From Candidatus Methanoxibalbensis ujae (GTDB lineage Archaea > Halobacteriota > Syntropharchaeia > Alkanophagales > Methanospirareceae): a stretch of DNA of 57,860 nt. The notes below the pieces were generated by a model. That model saw only the letters and a list, made by a program, of their open reading frames with translations. It was not told where the DNA came from and searched no databases. A program made the translations under genes and the position numbers. Of this stretch, positions 9,587-19,039 are shown piece after piece (within the stretch, counting starts at the first letter, position 1; every line of letters starts with the position of its first letter). The stretch covers positions 1 through 57,860 of the forward strand of contig JAOQIN010000007.1 in assembly GCA_026134085.1 (NCBI GenBank), in the 5' to 3' direction.

Positions 9587-11179
9587 GTGGCAGCGGAGGA
9601 AGGAGTGGTGAGGTTCAGGGATATGATTTCGCCTGTTCTGAGCAGGTTTCCGATGGTTGAGCGACCGGCTTTTCATGTGCATTTCAAGCGAAAGCTCGCA
9701 TGGACAATAGGAATTCTTCTCCTTTACTTCGCACTTTGCAACATCCCTCTTTTCGGTCTTGGTCCGGGCTCGATGGACATGTTCGGGCGATGGAGAGCGC
9801 TTTTCGCAGGCAAAAGGTTCTCGCTCACGGCGCTCGGCATAATGCCTATTGTTGACGCATCCATAGTGCTTCAGTTGCTTGTTGGCGCAAAGATTATTGA
9901 TCTGGATCTGACAACTGAGGAGGACAGAGCATTCTATCAGAACCTTCAGAAGCTGCTTGTCGTTGTTTTCGCAGCGTTTATAAGCATGAGCTATGTAATC
10001 GGCTTCTACAGGCCAGATCCAAATGTTGCGAAGGCTCTCGGCGTCTCTCTCAACACAATCAGTCTTCTGCTCTTCCTTCAGATATTCGCATGCGGCATCC
10101 TCATATACTTCATGGATGAGGTGGTGTCAAAGTGGGGAATAGGGTCAGGCGTCTCCCTGTTCATACTGGCGGGGGTGTCGCAGGCTATTGTGACGGGTCT
10201 CATAAACCCCGAACCTGAAGCGGAGTTCGGTGGAAAACCGTGGGCGATAGGAGTTATCCCCCGCCTCATTCAGATATTCTTCATGCCCGAGAAAATCGGG
10301 CTGATTAGCGGTGAATTTTTTTCAGTCAGATTTCTGTTTGAAAGTGGTATAATTGCGCTCATGACAACGATAGCTGTTTTTTTCATCATCGTATATCTTG
10401 AAAGCACTCGCATTGAGATTCCACTCGCTCACTCTCTCGCAAGAGGCGCTCGTGGAAGATTTCCGATAAAACTGCTCTACGCAAGTGTCCTGCCCGTTAT
10501 TCTCGTGAGGGCACTTCAGATGAGCATTCAGGCTTTCGGAAAATTCATCGCACCTCGCATAAGCACAGTTGCATCCTCCGAATCCGTAAGTGAGGGAATA
10601 AAAACAGTTACATACACATACACAAGCTTCCTCGGCACATATGAGCACACAATACAGACAAATTTGACGACGAACACGGTCATAACAAACACACTGATGC
10701 CTCAATCGGGCTTTATGTATATACTTCAACCTGTTTACAGCCCATATGACTGGCTTCCGGCGCTCATGCATATACCCCACGAAGGCTGGGAAATTGCACT
10801 GCGCATATTCGCTGACATCTTCTTCATGGTCTTTCTCGGCGTTGTCTTCGCTCTTTTCTGGATAAACACCACTGGAATGGGCGCAAAGGATGTCGCAGAG
10901 CAGATACACCGCTCGGGGCTCCAGATTCCGGGATTCAGAAGGACGCCTGCGACGCTTGAGCGTATGCTTGAGAGCTACATCCCCAAAATCACAGTGATGG
11001 GCGCCGCAATATTGGGGGCTTTATGCGTGTTTGCGAACATGCTCGGCACAGTCGGTAACGCGACAGGCACAGGATTGCTCCTCGCTGTGAGCATAGCATA
11101 TTCTCTCTATCAGCAAATTGCATCTGAACAGATGATGGAAATGTATCCGTTCCTCAGAAGATTCTTCGGAGAAAAATGA
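9587..11179 (+). CDS. secY: Protein translocase subunit SecY
   Basis: The channel subunit of the SecYE-beta translocon, with ten predicted membrane segments across about 530 residues. Recognisable parts are the N-terminal amphipathic helix (SRFPMVERPAFHVHFKRKLAWT), the plug region after TM1, GIMPIVDASIVLQLL, the cytosolic loop RIEIPLAHSLARGARGRFPIKLLYASVLP, and GLQIPGFRRTPATLERMLESYIPKI near the C-terminus. GTG 9587 is chosen because AGGAGGTG lies 6 nt upstream; GTG 9578 is in frame but inside that Shine-Dalgarno. In most archaea secY follows the spc ribosomal operon; here it stands alone after pyrE, about 41 kb from the ribosomal block in this window. Confidence 0.96.
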   Translation: MAAEEGVVRFRDMISPVLSRFPMVERPAFHVHFKRKLAWTIGILLLYFALCNIPLFGLGPGSMDMFGRWRALFAGKRFSLTALGIMPIVDASIVLQLLVGAKIIDLDLTTEEDRAFYQNLQKLLVVVFAAFISMSYVIGFYRPDPNVAKALGVSLNTISLLLFLQIFACGILIYFMDEVVSKWGIGSGVSLFILAGVSQAIVTGLINPEPEAEFGGKPWAIGVIPRLIQIFFMPEKIGLISGEFFSVRFLFESGIIALMTTIAVFFIIVYLESTRIEIPLAHSLARGARGRFPIKLLYASVLPVILVRALQMSIQAFGKFIAPRISTVASSESVSEGIKTVTYTYTSFLGTYEHTIQTNLTTNTVITNTLMPQSGFMYILQPVYSPYDWLPALMHIPHEGWEIALRIFADIFFMVFLGVVFALFWINTTGMGAKDVAEQIHRSGLQIPGFRRTPATLERMLESYIPKITVMGAAILGALCVFANMLGTVGNATGTGLLLAVSIAYSLYQQIASEQMMEMYPFLRRFFGEK

Positions 11180-11274
11180 GATGATCAGGAGGCTCACATG
11201 CTCATGCTCTCACTTCCCTCCCACCCAAGGCGATCTATCTTCTCTTCTCTTCTCCTCTCGCCCATTCGCCCAGT

Positions 11275-12033
11275 CTAAGCGATATCAAGCATTTTATGCA
11301 TCTGCGGGATGACCATCACATCTCTCAAAAATTTACCGGCGATCTCAGATATCCTGAAGAGCTCCTCAACACGGGGCTCAGCCTGCGATTCCACAGCATT
11401 CCATGCGCCGCCCGGCTGCTCACGCTCCATTCTTCGCCTCTTTGAGGTTGTGAAAGGCTGAATCACAAACTTTATGTCAAACGAGGAGAGTTCATCGCAG
11501 ATTCTTCTTATCTCATCAACAGGAGTTCCTCTCAATATCACAACCTTCACAATCGTATAAACACCGGAATCAACGGATATTCTCACCGTTTCAATCTCAT
11601 TTCTGTATAATTCATCGTATTTCTCGGGAGGAACGGCATTATGCACTTTCAGCTTGATATCAATTGATGCGAAATCAAATAAATCAGCTGTGGTGCTGAA
11701 AGAATCAGCGTTGAATCCATTTGTCTCAATGTAATTTGCCAATCCCTCCTTACGAGTTGAGGATGCGAGAGTGCGCAGAAAATCAGGCTGGGCAAGAGGC
11801 TCGCCGCCCGTGAATGAAATGCTGTGAAGATCCGATGTTCTGAGCGCCGAAATTCTTCTCAACACTTCTGATTCGCTCATCAGAGTGCCGCTGCTGAAAT
11901 CCCTTGCGTGGGGGGTATCACAATATACACAGTGAAGGGGGCATCCAGAGAAACGGACGAATATCTGTCTCCTTCCGACAAGCGGACCTTCGCCCTGAAA
12001 TGAGCTGAATATCTCACGCACATAGCCTCTCAT
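11275..12033 (-). CDS. queE: 7-carboxy-7-deazaguanine synthase-like radical SAM enzyme
   Basis: A radical SAM protein with the cluster motif GCPLHCVYCDTPHA (CX3CX2C spacing typical of QueE) and the N-terminal EIFSSFQGEGPLVGRRQIFVRF strand that defines the family. It then has SFTGGEPLAQPDF (the GGE motif), IETNGF and DIKLK. QueE converts 6-carboxytetrahydropterin to 7-carboxy-7-deazaguanine, a precursor of archaeosine in archaeal tRNA. At 252 residues it is a normal length. ATG 12033 is chosen over the GTG one codon upstream. It is divergent from dapB. No other queuosine/archaeosine gene is adjacent, although the PUA protein is in the same region. Confidence 0.85.
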   Translation of the reverse strand: MRGYVREIFSSFQGEGPLVGRRQIFVRFSGCPLHCVYCDTPHARDFSSGTLMSESEVLRRISALRTSDLHSISFTGGEPLAQPDFLRTLASSTRKEGLANYIETNGFNADSFSTTADLFDFASIDIKLKVHNAVPPEKYDELYRNEIETVRISVDSGVYTIVKVVILRGTPVDEIRRICDELSSFDIKFVIQPFTTSKRRRMEREQPGGAWNAVESQAEPRVEELFRISEIAGKFLRDVMVIPQMHKMLDIA

Positions 12034-12091
12034 CACGCATCCCCGATATATTACTGTGAAGGTATTATTGTGAGGGAGTCAAGCTGAAATC

Positions 12092-12883
12092 ATGATACGC
12101 GTTGCGGTTGCAGGTGCGCGTGGCAGAATGGGCAGTGTCCTCGTGCGCAGCATTTCAGATGATGAGAAAATGAATCTGGTAGCCGCGTTTGACATGAGGG
12201 ATATTGGTGAACATGTTTCCGACAATGTGAATGTGTCACATCCCGATGATATGGATGCGGTTCTCAAGGAGACATCGCCTGATGTTTTTGTTGACTTCAC
12301 AAATGCGGATGCAGCGGTGAGAAATGTGCGTATTGCCGCAGATAACGGGATAAAAATAGTTGTCGGAACCACGGGATTCACAGATGAGCAGTTCAATGAG
12401 ATGAAATCAGCAATAATTCGCAACAAAATACCTGCGGTGATATCTCCAAATTTCTCGGTTGGCGTGAATGTTTTCTGGAAGCTTGTTGAATATGCTGTCA
12501 GGTATCTGAGTGATTATCATGTTGAGATAATTGAGATGCATCACAGCCTCAAAAAAGATGCGCCGAGCGGGACAGCGCTTAAAGCCGCTGAAATAATCAG
12601 AGAACATCTGAAATCCATAGGCAGGAAATGTGAACTCGTTTACGGCAGAAAAGGCATTGTAGGGGAGCGCTCGCATGATGAGATAGGAATTCATGCTGTC
12701 AGGGCGGCGGACATCGTTGGAGAACACACCACAATATTCGCATCCGCAGGAGAGCGCATAGAGATCACACACAGAGCTCACAGCAGGGAAGCATTTGCAA
12801 AAGGCACATTGAGAGCGATTGAGTGGGTGCATAAGCAGACAAAAAGCGGCATATACGGAATGGACGATGTCCTCGGGTTCTGA
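12092..12883 (+). CDS. dapB: 4-hydroxy-tetrahydrodipicolinate reductase
   Basis: NAD(P)H-dependent reductase of the lysine/diaminopimelate pathway. The N-terminal Rossmann motif is VAVAGARGRMGS, followed by VDFTNADAAVRN and VVGTTGFTDEQ. The catalytic segment IEMHHSLKKDAPSGTALKAAE holds the conserved HH/K/PSGTA residues. The C-terminal RIEITHRAHSREAFAKGTLRA completes the family pattern. Length 263, full size. It starts at ATG 12092, 59 nt from the divergent queE start. Confidence 0.95.
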   Translation: MIRVAVAGARGRMGSVLVRSISDDEKMNLVAAFDMRDIGEHVSDNVNVSHPDDMDAVLKETSPDVFVDFTNADAAVRNVRIAADNGIKIVVGTTGFTDEQFNEMKSAIIRNKIPAVISPNFSVGVNVFWKLVEYAVRYLSDYHVEIIEMHHSLKKDAPSGTALKAAEIIREHLKSIGRKCELVYGRKGIVGERSHDEIGIHAVRAADIVGEHTTIFASAGERIEITHRAHSREAFAKGTLRAIEWVHKQTKSGIYGMDDVLGF

Positions 12884-13084
12884 GCTCGCCTGTTCCTCTG
12901 CTTTTGTTTCTTTTATATTTCCGTTATAGCGGGAGATAAACTTTGCGTGTAAGTAAGAGATACGATGAGATTTAGCCGGGATGTATTGGATGAGATGTGA
13001 AACATATCTGAAGGTCAGTGAGGGACTGGAGGATCCCCGGAAGTTCGCTTATCTTTATTTTATCGTATAACAGCATTCACATGT

Positions 13085-13990
13085 ATGGATTTCATATCCA
13101 TATTTGACATATCACCCGCGGATTTGAAAGAGATACTGGAGGAATCCGCGAGGCTTAAGCGGAGAAGAGCATCCGGAGAGCGACAGACTGACGAACTGCG
13201 CGGAAGGACACTTTTGATGATATTTGAAAAGCCCTCCACTCGCACAAGAGTCTCATTTGAGGTTGCGATGCGTGAGTTGGGGGGTTCTGTGATATCATTA
13301 TCGTGGAATGAGATGCAGCTGGGGCGCGGAGAGCGGATAAAAGAGACTGCGAAGGTGCTCTCTTCATATGTTGATGCTGTTTGTATCCGTGCCTTCAGCC
13401 ATGAAAAGGTTGAAGAGTTCGCGGAACACGCCACGATACCCACGATCAACGCGCTCACAGACAGAGAGCATCCCTGCCAGACACTTGCTGATATGCTCAC
13501 GATAAAGGAGCGAAAAGGGAGCCTTAAAGGGTTGAAAGTCGCTTGGATAGGCGATGGAAACAATGTGTGCAATTCGCTCATAGGTGGTTGCACACTTTGC
13601 GGCGCTGAAATTTGGATAGCATGTCCAAAGGGATACGAGCCGGATGCTGAAATAATGAGGAAAGCGCATGAGATTGGTGGGAATGTGCATGTGTGCGATG
13701 ATGTGATGGAAGCTGCTGAAGATGCAGATGTGCTCTACACGGATGTCTGGGTATCCATGGGCGATGAGCGGGATTCAGCACGGAGGAAAAATGACCTTCG
13801 TTCATATCAAATAAATCAAAATGTGCTGAGAAATGCGAAAGAAGATGCGATCGTCATGCACTGCATGCCCGTTCATGTCGGCGAGGAAATGACGGAGGAT
13901 GTGCTCTACTGCGAACAATCAGCAGTCCTCCAGCAGGCTGAAAACAGATTGCACACGCAGAAAGCTCTGCTCATGCGAATCCTTTCATGA
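13085..13990 (+). CDS. argF: Ornithine carbamoyltransferase
   Basis: Transfers carbamoyl from carbamoyl phosphate to ornithine, giving citrulline in arginine synthesis. The carbamoyl-phosphate loop reads FEKPSTRTRVSFE, followed by the HPCQ motif (EHPCQTLADMLT), the ornithine domain with VAWIGDGNNVCNSL, DVWVSMGDE, and the C-terminal HCMPVHVGEEM (usual HCLPAHRGEE). At 301 residues it is full length. ATG 13085 lies about 25 nt downstream of an AT-rich TTTATTTTAT box, so the transcript is probably leaderless or nearly so. Confidence 0.95.
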   Translation: MDFISIFDISPADLKEILEESARLKRRRASGERQTDELRGRTLLMIFEKPSTRTRVSFEVAMRELGGSVISLSWNEMQLGRGERIKETAKVLSSYVDAVCIRAFSHEKVEEFAEHATIPTINALTDREHPCQTLADMLTIKERKGSLKGLKVAWIGDGNNVCNSLIGGCTLCGAEIWIACPKGYEPDAEIMRKAHEIGGNVHVCDDVMEAAEDADVLYTDVWVSMGDERDSARRKNDLRSYQINQNVLRNAKEDAIVMHCMPVHVGEEMTEDVLYCEQSAVLQQAENRLHTQKALLMRILS

Positions 13991-14241
13991 GCTCCGCCCC
14001 TTCAATCTGTCACATCAGTCACATACATCAGTCACATCCGCCGCATAGCCTCTGTGACTTTCAATCTGAGGCATGGCAGCACTGATTTCGCAACGCTGCC
14101 CATAAGCTGTTTGCAGACAGAGAAGCCGATGTCAGCCGTATGGAGCGGTGTGCTGACCCGGCCCTGGAGTTGCAGAATGTGTTATCTTCCGGCTTCATGA
14201 GATGTGCTGGCCACATCATTCCTCTGAAAGCAGAGAATTCA

Positions 14242-16176
14242 TCAGGGAGAATCTGACAAAGTATCAAGCACCTCTTTGACGAACTTTCCTTCGCCCACCC
14301 TTCGCATCACATTTCCGAGCCTCTCACGACCCGGTTTCCTCCTATATCTGAGGAGTGTCTGCGCAACCGCATCAATTATTGCGGGAATCTCCTCAGGCTT
14401 GCAGAAGGACTTCAGGAGAATGCCATCGGCAGGACGCCTCGCATCGTTACCTCCTATCCAGACGGAGTAGCCCCTCTCAGCTTCAATCATCGCCTCGTTG
14501 GGACATCCACGAATGCACCAACCGCAGCCGACACACCTGTCGTAGTCAATTTCAGCCTTCCCGAACTCTATTGAGATCGCATCCACCCTGCACAGCTCCG
14601 CACAACGACCGCATCCGTTGCACTTCTCAATGTCAACCTCAGGGCGAACTTGATATACGAGACCAATATCGTGGCGCTTTGCCCTCACGCAGTCGTTGGG
14701 ACAGGCGGCGATGCCCACTTTCACCTTGTGCGGCGTTAGCCTCTGTGCGAAAAGCATAGTGAGCTCGCCTGCAAGCTTCTTCGTCTCAAAAAGCCCTTCA
14801 CTGCAGTAATCGCTGCCAACACATGCTGAAACATAGCCCATTCCGATTGTTGCGAGTCCGCTTTCATATATTTCAGCCATAATTTTGTCCACATTCGTGC
14901 CTGAAACTCCCTGAATTTCAATGCTCTGCCTCGTTGTGACTTCAATCGTGCCATCTCCATACTTTTTTGCGATTTCAGCAACTTTTGAAAGCGTTTCAGC
15001 GTCTGTAAGCCCCGAGTTCGTCTTTATTTTGACAAAGAATGTGCCTTTCGCCTCACCCACAACGCCGGGATAGTCCGAAGCCCAGTAGAAATTGACTTTC
15101 TTTCCTGCGTCAAGGCGCCGTTTGAGCTCCCAGTTGAACCGCTGCATCTTCAGATTTGCGAACTCCTCGATCCTTTGTATGGAAACATCATTCGTTTTTT
15201 CAATGTATCCCGCATTTTCAGCGGCATCCACCAATTCAACACCCTTCGCCGTTCTCAAAATCAGCGTTGTCCATCCCTTTTTTGAGCCCGTGTATCCTGC
15301 GGATATGTCAGCAAGCTTTGAAACTGCATCCCTGCAGATCACACATCCTTCCTGAACGCAGCCCGCGTTCCAGAGCTCGTTGAGGTTGAACTCGTAAGTG
15401 CCTCCTTCTTTTGTCGTGACGACGAGCTCGTCAAGGTGAATTTCAGCCCTTCTTACATTCTGGATGTCAATACCCTTTGAAGCTGCGAAATTTTTAAGCT
15501 TCGCATAGTTGAAATTTTCGGCACAGAACAGGCCAATTACATACGCAATATTCGGAAACTTCAATCTTTCCCCCTTCTCGCCGATTTCATAGCCATGAGC
15601 GGTCAGCCCGGGAAAGAACTGTATTTTTCTCACTCCATACACATGACACGGAAGTCCAACAACCGCAACATTCCTCAGTTCCTGGGCATCTTTCAAAGCG
15701 TAAAGCACGGGAACTGAGGCATATTTTGAGCCAGCCGTCTCTATCAGTTCTTCTCCTGACCTCACCAGTAGCGAGTGGGGCTTTCCAAAGTTTGAAGTCG
15801 CAATGACACCGTCAATTATTCCCCTGTCGAGGCAGTAAGCGAGCAGAGCAGTGACCGCCCCGCCGTTTTGAGCGACATCACGAATTTTGGAGTCTGTTGC
15901 TCTCGCAGAGACGATGCTTTCGTATTGACCGAGTAAAGTAGGAGGCTTCGCCTTGAATCCGAATATGTTAGGAGCAATTTTCGCCGCAAATGTCACCAAA
16001 CGCTGGCAGACATCCTTGCATGCTCCTTCTCCTTTGCGAAGGCATTCCTCCTTCAGCGCAGGTCCGTCCTCCCTGAACTCAATCCTGTCGTTTGGACATA
16101 CCGCAGCGCAAGCACCGCAGAACGTGCAAAGCCCTGCATCCACAACCGCAGGCCGCAGAAACCATTCGTATTCCAT
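14242..16176 (-). CDS. fsr: F420-dependent sulfite reductase-like fusion protein (Fsr family)
   Basis: A single chain that joins an F420H2-oxidising half to a sirohaem reductase half. N-terminal ferredoxin-like Cys cluster at residues 17-28 (CTFCGACAAVC), then an FrhB/FqoF-type F420 domain to about 310 (AVVGLPCHVYGVRKI). The sirohaem/[4Fe-4S] half runs from about 345 with Cys 452, 458, 492 and 496 (ACVGSDYC and ACPNDC), and two further [4Fe-4S] sites in an inserted ferredoxin at about 519-560. Length 644, close to known Fsr. In methanogens Fsr group I detoxifies sulfite; ANME and Methanosarcinales carry a group II whose physiological substrate is less clear. The group here is not decided. Start ATG with AGGAA upstream. 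It stands alone on the minus strand. Confidence 0.93.
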   Translation of the reverse strand: MEYEWFLRPAVVDAGLCTFCGACAAVCPNDRIEFREDGPALKEECLRKGEGACKDVCQRLVTFAAKIAPNIFGFKAKPPTLLGQYESIVSARATDSKIRDVAQNGGAVTALLAYCLDRGIIDGVIATSNFGKPHSLLVRSGEELIETAGSKYASVPVLYALKDAQELRNVAVVGLPCHVYGVRKIQFFPGLTAHGYEIGEKGERLKFPNIAYVIGLFCAENFNYAKLKNFAASKGIDIQNVRRAEIHLDELVVTTKEGGTYEFNLNELWNAGCVQEGCVICRDAVSKLADISAGYTGSKKGWTTLILRTAKGVELVDAAENAGYIEKTNDVSIQRIEEFANLKMQRFNWELKRRLDAGKKVNFYWASDYPGVVGEAKGTFFVKIKTNSGLTDAETLSKVAEIAKKYGDGTIEVTTRQSIEIQGVSGTNVDKIMAEIYESGLATIGMGYVSACVGSDYCSEGLFETKKLAGELTMLFAQRLTPHKVKVGIAACPNDCVRAKRHDIGLVYQVRPEVDIEKCNGCGRCAELCRVDAISIEFGKAEIDYDRCVGCGWCIRGCPNEAMIEAERGYSVWIGGNDARRPADGILLKSFCKPEEIPAIIDAVAQTLLRYRRKPGRERLGNVMRRVGEGKFVKEVLDTLSDSP

Positions 16177-16265
16177 TTCCTATGCTTTTTCGCAATTTCA
16201 GATTAAAAAATGGTATGCTTTGCATTGACGCTTTACAGAGCACCGCAATTGCATTGGTCTCCTTC

Positions 16266-16306
16266 TGCACCTTCAGCTGCACCTTCAGCTGCACCTTCAG
16301 CTGCAG
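16266..16306. repeat. 12-bp tandem repeat
   Basis: Slightly more than three copies of caccttcagctg in the spacer between fsr and the DUF22 gene. No function is suggested; it is one of several short tandem duplications in the window. Confidence 0.8.
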
Positions 16307-16327
16307 CTCGCAACGCTCAGGTGCGCT

Positions 16328-16783
16328 CTAATATCTGTATCTTTCCCTCAGCCACCGCTCCACAACACTTGTTGTAAGTCTTCTTTCAATCGTAGCATAA
16401 AATATGTTTACAACACCAAGCAGTTCGCCTTTCCTCACATATCCGCTCCTTATGGGATGAAAGATGGCTGTATCAAATATCCTCTGCTCCTCCACCATCT
16501 TCGGTTTTCCTCCTTTTGTAAGTGCGGAAACTATACCAAGTGCATGTCGCATAGTGTAACATGGCAGGATTATCGCTTTCTCCGGAACTTTCACATCCTC
16601 TATCTTTATATCTGTGAGCCGGTTCTCCTCCACTTCCTTGTCCTCCTTTGCGATCAACATCTGCCATTCCCCATGTGGACCGACTGTATAGCCGTAGCGA
16701 TATGCTTCCACCTCCAGCTCCTCTATTTTGCCGCCTATCTCATCCTTCCAATAAACCTGTTTCACCCTTGCCGTTTCTATCAC
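16328..16783 (-). CDS. DUF22 family archaeal protein
   Basis: A 151-residue protein with the layout of archaeal DUF22: an N-terminal strand-rich part (about 15-50), GPHGEWQMLIAKEDKEV, then EKAIILPCYTMRHALGIV and the C-terminal FDTAIFHPIRSGYVRKGELLGVVNIF. It is cytosolic, with no signal or membrane segment. The function of DUF22 is not established. It ends with TAG and lies 150 nt upstream of fsr on the same strand, so co-transcription is possible but not required. Confidence 0.75.
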   Translation of the reverse strand: MIETARVKQVYWKDEIGGKIEELEVEAYRYGYTVGPHGEWQMLIAKEDKEVEENRLTDIKIEDVKVPEKAIILPCYTMRHALGIVSALTKGGKPKMVEEQRIFDTAIFHPIRSGYVRKGELLGVVNIFYATIERRLTTSVVERWLRERYRY

Positions 16784-17013
16784 CCCTCAATACCTCATCA
16801 CCGAGCGGATGCAGCTTCCCTTCCTAAAATAGGACAGTTGTAAATAATCCTTTGTTCCAGCCGCTCATCCCTCGTTCAAATCCGCGCACGGCGGAACAAA
16901 CACATCCTCCCTGTGCTGGTGGATCTGTGTAAGCTCTCAGCGCTGCTGCTCGAAAAAGACAAAACACCTGCGTTTCGCCTCCGATCTCCTCAAAAAGTCA
17001 AAGACGCCGAGAA

Positions 17014-17085
17014 TGGGCTCGCCCGGATTCGAACCGGGGACCTCCGCCTCGTCAAGGCGACGTCATACCCCTAGACCACGAGCCC
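17014..17085 (-). tRNA. tRNA-Val (anticodon GAC)
   Basis: On the minus strand, GGGCTCG pairs with CGAGCCC (acceptor). The anticodon stem TCGCC/GGCGG holds loop TTGACGA, giving GAC. The T arm contains GGTTCGAATCC. The discriminator is A and CCA is not encoded. No intron is visible. Confidence 0.95.
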
Positions 17086-17124
17086 CTATTAGCATATAAA
17101 TCAGAGCATATAAAGTTTGTAGGG

Positions 17125-19014
17125 ATGAGCAGTGCTGAGGAGAGTGCGCTGAAACTCACAAGATACATCTTCACTGCGCCTCACTGGATTTTATCTCTTT
17201 TCCTCTCGCTCCTTCTCTCGCTTCCACCCGGTTATTTCTGCTTATCGCTTATATATCACAGCGATACTGAGTTTGCAAGATATCTGTCAACGCTTTCCGT
17301 GCATTTCAGCGCGCTGCTCGCAGGCATCCTGCTCCTGGGAATTCCCGCACTCGTATCGGCTCCTCTGACCAAACTGCTCGTGACACTGTGCGGTGCCAAA
17401 ATCACATTCCGCCGGACTTCACTGCTCTCAGCGCTCAGTGTCATCGCTGTAAGCCTGTTCATCACATCATCAAACATCACAGCAGCGCTCATCCCGATGC
17501 GATCGCACATCGCTTCCGCAACAGGTTTTGCACTCGGAGCTGGCTTTATATGCGGCTTCCGCTTTCTGATACTTCTGGCAATCGCCAAGAACAGCATATC
17601 CATTCTGCTGCCCTCATCCACCCAGACGATTGCAAGCGCACTCATGTTCTTCATCCTTTTTCCATCCCCTCTCATAATCCTCATAATTATCTCAAGCATA
17701 TTTTTCTCAATTTTTGCCTTTTTATTTGTGAAAACTGTTGAAAAATCAACCAAAAAAACGCTTGGTGTGAGTGGAATAGACTTAATACGATCATTTCTTT
17801 CGCATTTAAGCGAGGGTTCAAGGGAAATGGAGGAAATATTCAGCAGAATAGGCATAACTGTTGATATTCCTGTGTTTGTTCTTGCATTCAAACGCAGGAG
17901 ATGTGATGCTGAAATTTATGCTGATTTGTTCAGCTCTCGTTCAACGGACATCTCTCGTTCAACGGATGATGTCTCCGCGCTGAAAGCGGTTGTTGTGGTG
18001 CCTCTCATTCATTCAGGGCTTACCGGGGACATATGCGGGGGGGATCTGCCAAAAGCACTCTCAGAATCAATTGAATGTGCTGTTTTTGTGCCTCACAGCA
18101 TGACAAATCACGATTTTGACCTCACCTCCTCAAGAGACATCGGTAAAATCGTGAGTGCAGCGAAAAAAGCGCTTGAATCGCTTGATTTCAGGCATACCGC
18201 AACTCCTCCCTCACTTATCTCGGAGGGTGATGTCAAAATGCTCGGTCAGCGCTTCGGCAACGCGTATATGCTCATATATACGCTGTCACCGATACCATTT
18301 GACGATGCTGATTTCACACTCGGAATCTCAGCAATCAGAGAGGCGAGAGCGGCAGGTGCTGAGCATGTTGCAGTAATTGATGCACACAACTCAGGCACTG
18401 AATATGCAAAAGTCATAACAACAGGCTCAAAGGTCTCATATGATATTCTGAAATGTGTTTCTAAAATCACTCATACGCTCAAAAACAGCGATGAATATGA
18501 TATAAAAATGGGTGTTTCTTTTAAATGCGAAAATTACAGGGAGAACATAGGACATTTCGGAATAAGAGCGATTGTCACAGATGTTTCAGATGTGAGAACA
18601 GCATATGTCCTCATAGACGGCAACAACATGGTCGTTGGACTTAGAGAACGCATAATCAGGCGCATAAAGCATGAGCTCCACATACAATATGCGGAGGTCA
18701 TGACAACAGACTCGCACGCGTTGAACAAGACACACGCATACAAATTCGTCGGAGATATTGATCCAGATGCAGTTGAAAACACAGTTATCAAAACAGTTTC
18801 TGCGGCATTATCTGATATGGAGCCAGTTGAAGTCGCTGGTTCAACAGAAATTGCAGAAAATATACATGTATTTGGCGAACATTTCACTGCAAAACTGATA
18901 AGTATTGTGAATACAATCACATCAATGGCTACTCTTTGGATTATTTTTGCATTTATATCTGCTTTATCTATATCACTTACACTTTTTTCGCTTCTCGTTG
19001 GGCATCCTTTTTGA
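17125..19014 (+). CDS. DUF2070 family archaeal membrane protein
   Basis: A 629-residue protein with six or seven N-terminal membrane segments (about residues 17-205), a large soluble part (about 215-595) and a final hydrophobic helix (about 600-625). The soluble part has AVVVVPLIHSGLTGDICGGDLPKAL, VPHSMTNHDFDL and VIDAHNSGTEYAKV, with His and Asp residues that look like a metal site. Its end-to-end pattern fits archaeal DUF2070, whose function is unknown. A short in-frame duplication (SRSTDISRSTDD) comes from an 18-bp tandem repeat at 17935-17966. It starts 40 nt from the divergent tRNA-Val gene. Confidence 0.78.
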   Translation: MSSAEESALKLTRYIFTAPHWILSLFLSLLLSLPPGYFCLSLIYHSDTEFARYLSTLSVHFSALLAGILLLGIPALVSAPLTKLLVTLCGAKITFRRTSLLSALSVIAVSLFITSSNITAALIPMRSHIASATGFALGAGFICGFRFLILLAIAKNSISILLPSSTQTIASALMFFILFPSPLIILIIISSIFFSIFAFLFVKTVEKSTKKTLGVSGIDLIRSFLSHLSEGSREMEEIFSRIGITVDIPVFVLAFKRRRCDAEIYADLFSSRSTDISRSTDDVSALKAVVVVPLIHSGLTGDICGGDLPKALSESIECAVFVPHSMTNHDFDLTSSRDIGKIVSAAKKALESLDFRHTATPPSLISEGDVKMLGQRFGNAYMLIYTLSPIPFDDADFTLGISAIREARAAGAEHVAVIDAHNSGTEYAKVITTGSKVSYDILKCVSKITHTLKNSDEYDIKMGVSFKCENYRENIGHFGIRAIVTDVSDVRTAYVLIDGNNMVVGLRERIIRRIKHELHIQYAEVMTTDSHALNKTHAYKFVGDIDPDAVENTVIKTVSAALSDMEPVEVAGSTEIAENIHVFGEHFTAKLISIVNTITSMATLWIIFAFISALSISLTLFSLLVGHPF

Positions 19015-19039
19015 TCGGATCTCATATCGCATCTCAGAC

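Noticed and set aside
14086-14251. Short plus-strand frame NAAHKLFADREADVSRMERC... between argF and fsr.
   Set aside because: No start codon, no ribosome-binding site, stops just upstream and no recognised family; too little to support a gene.
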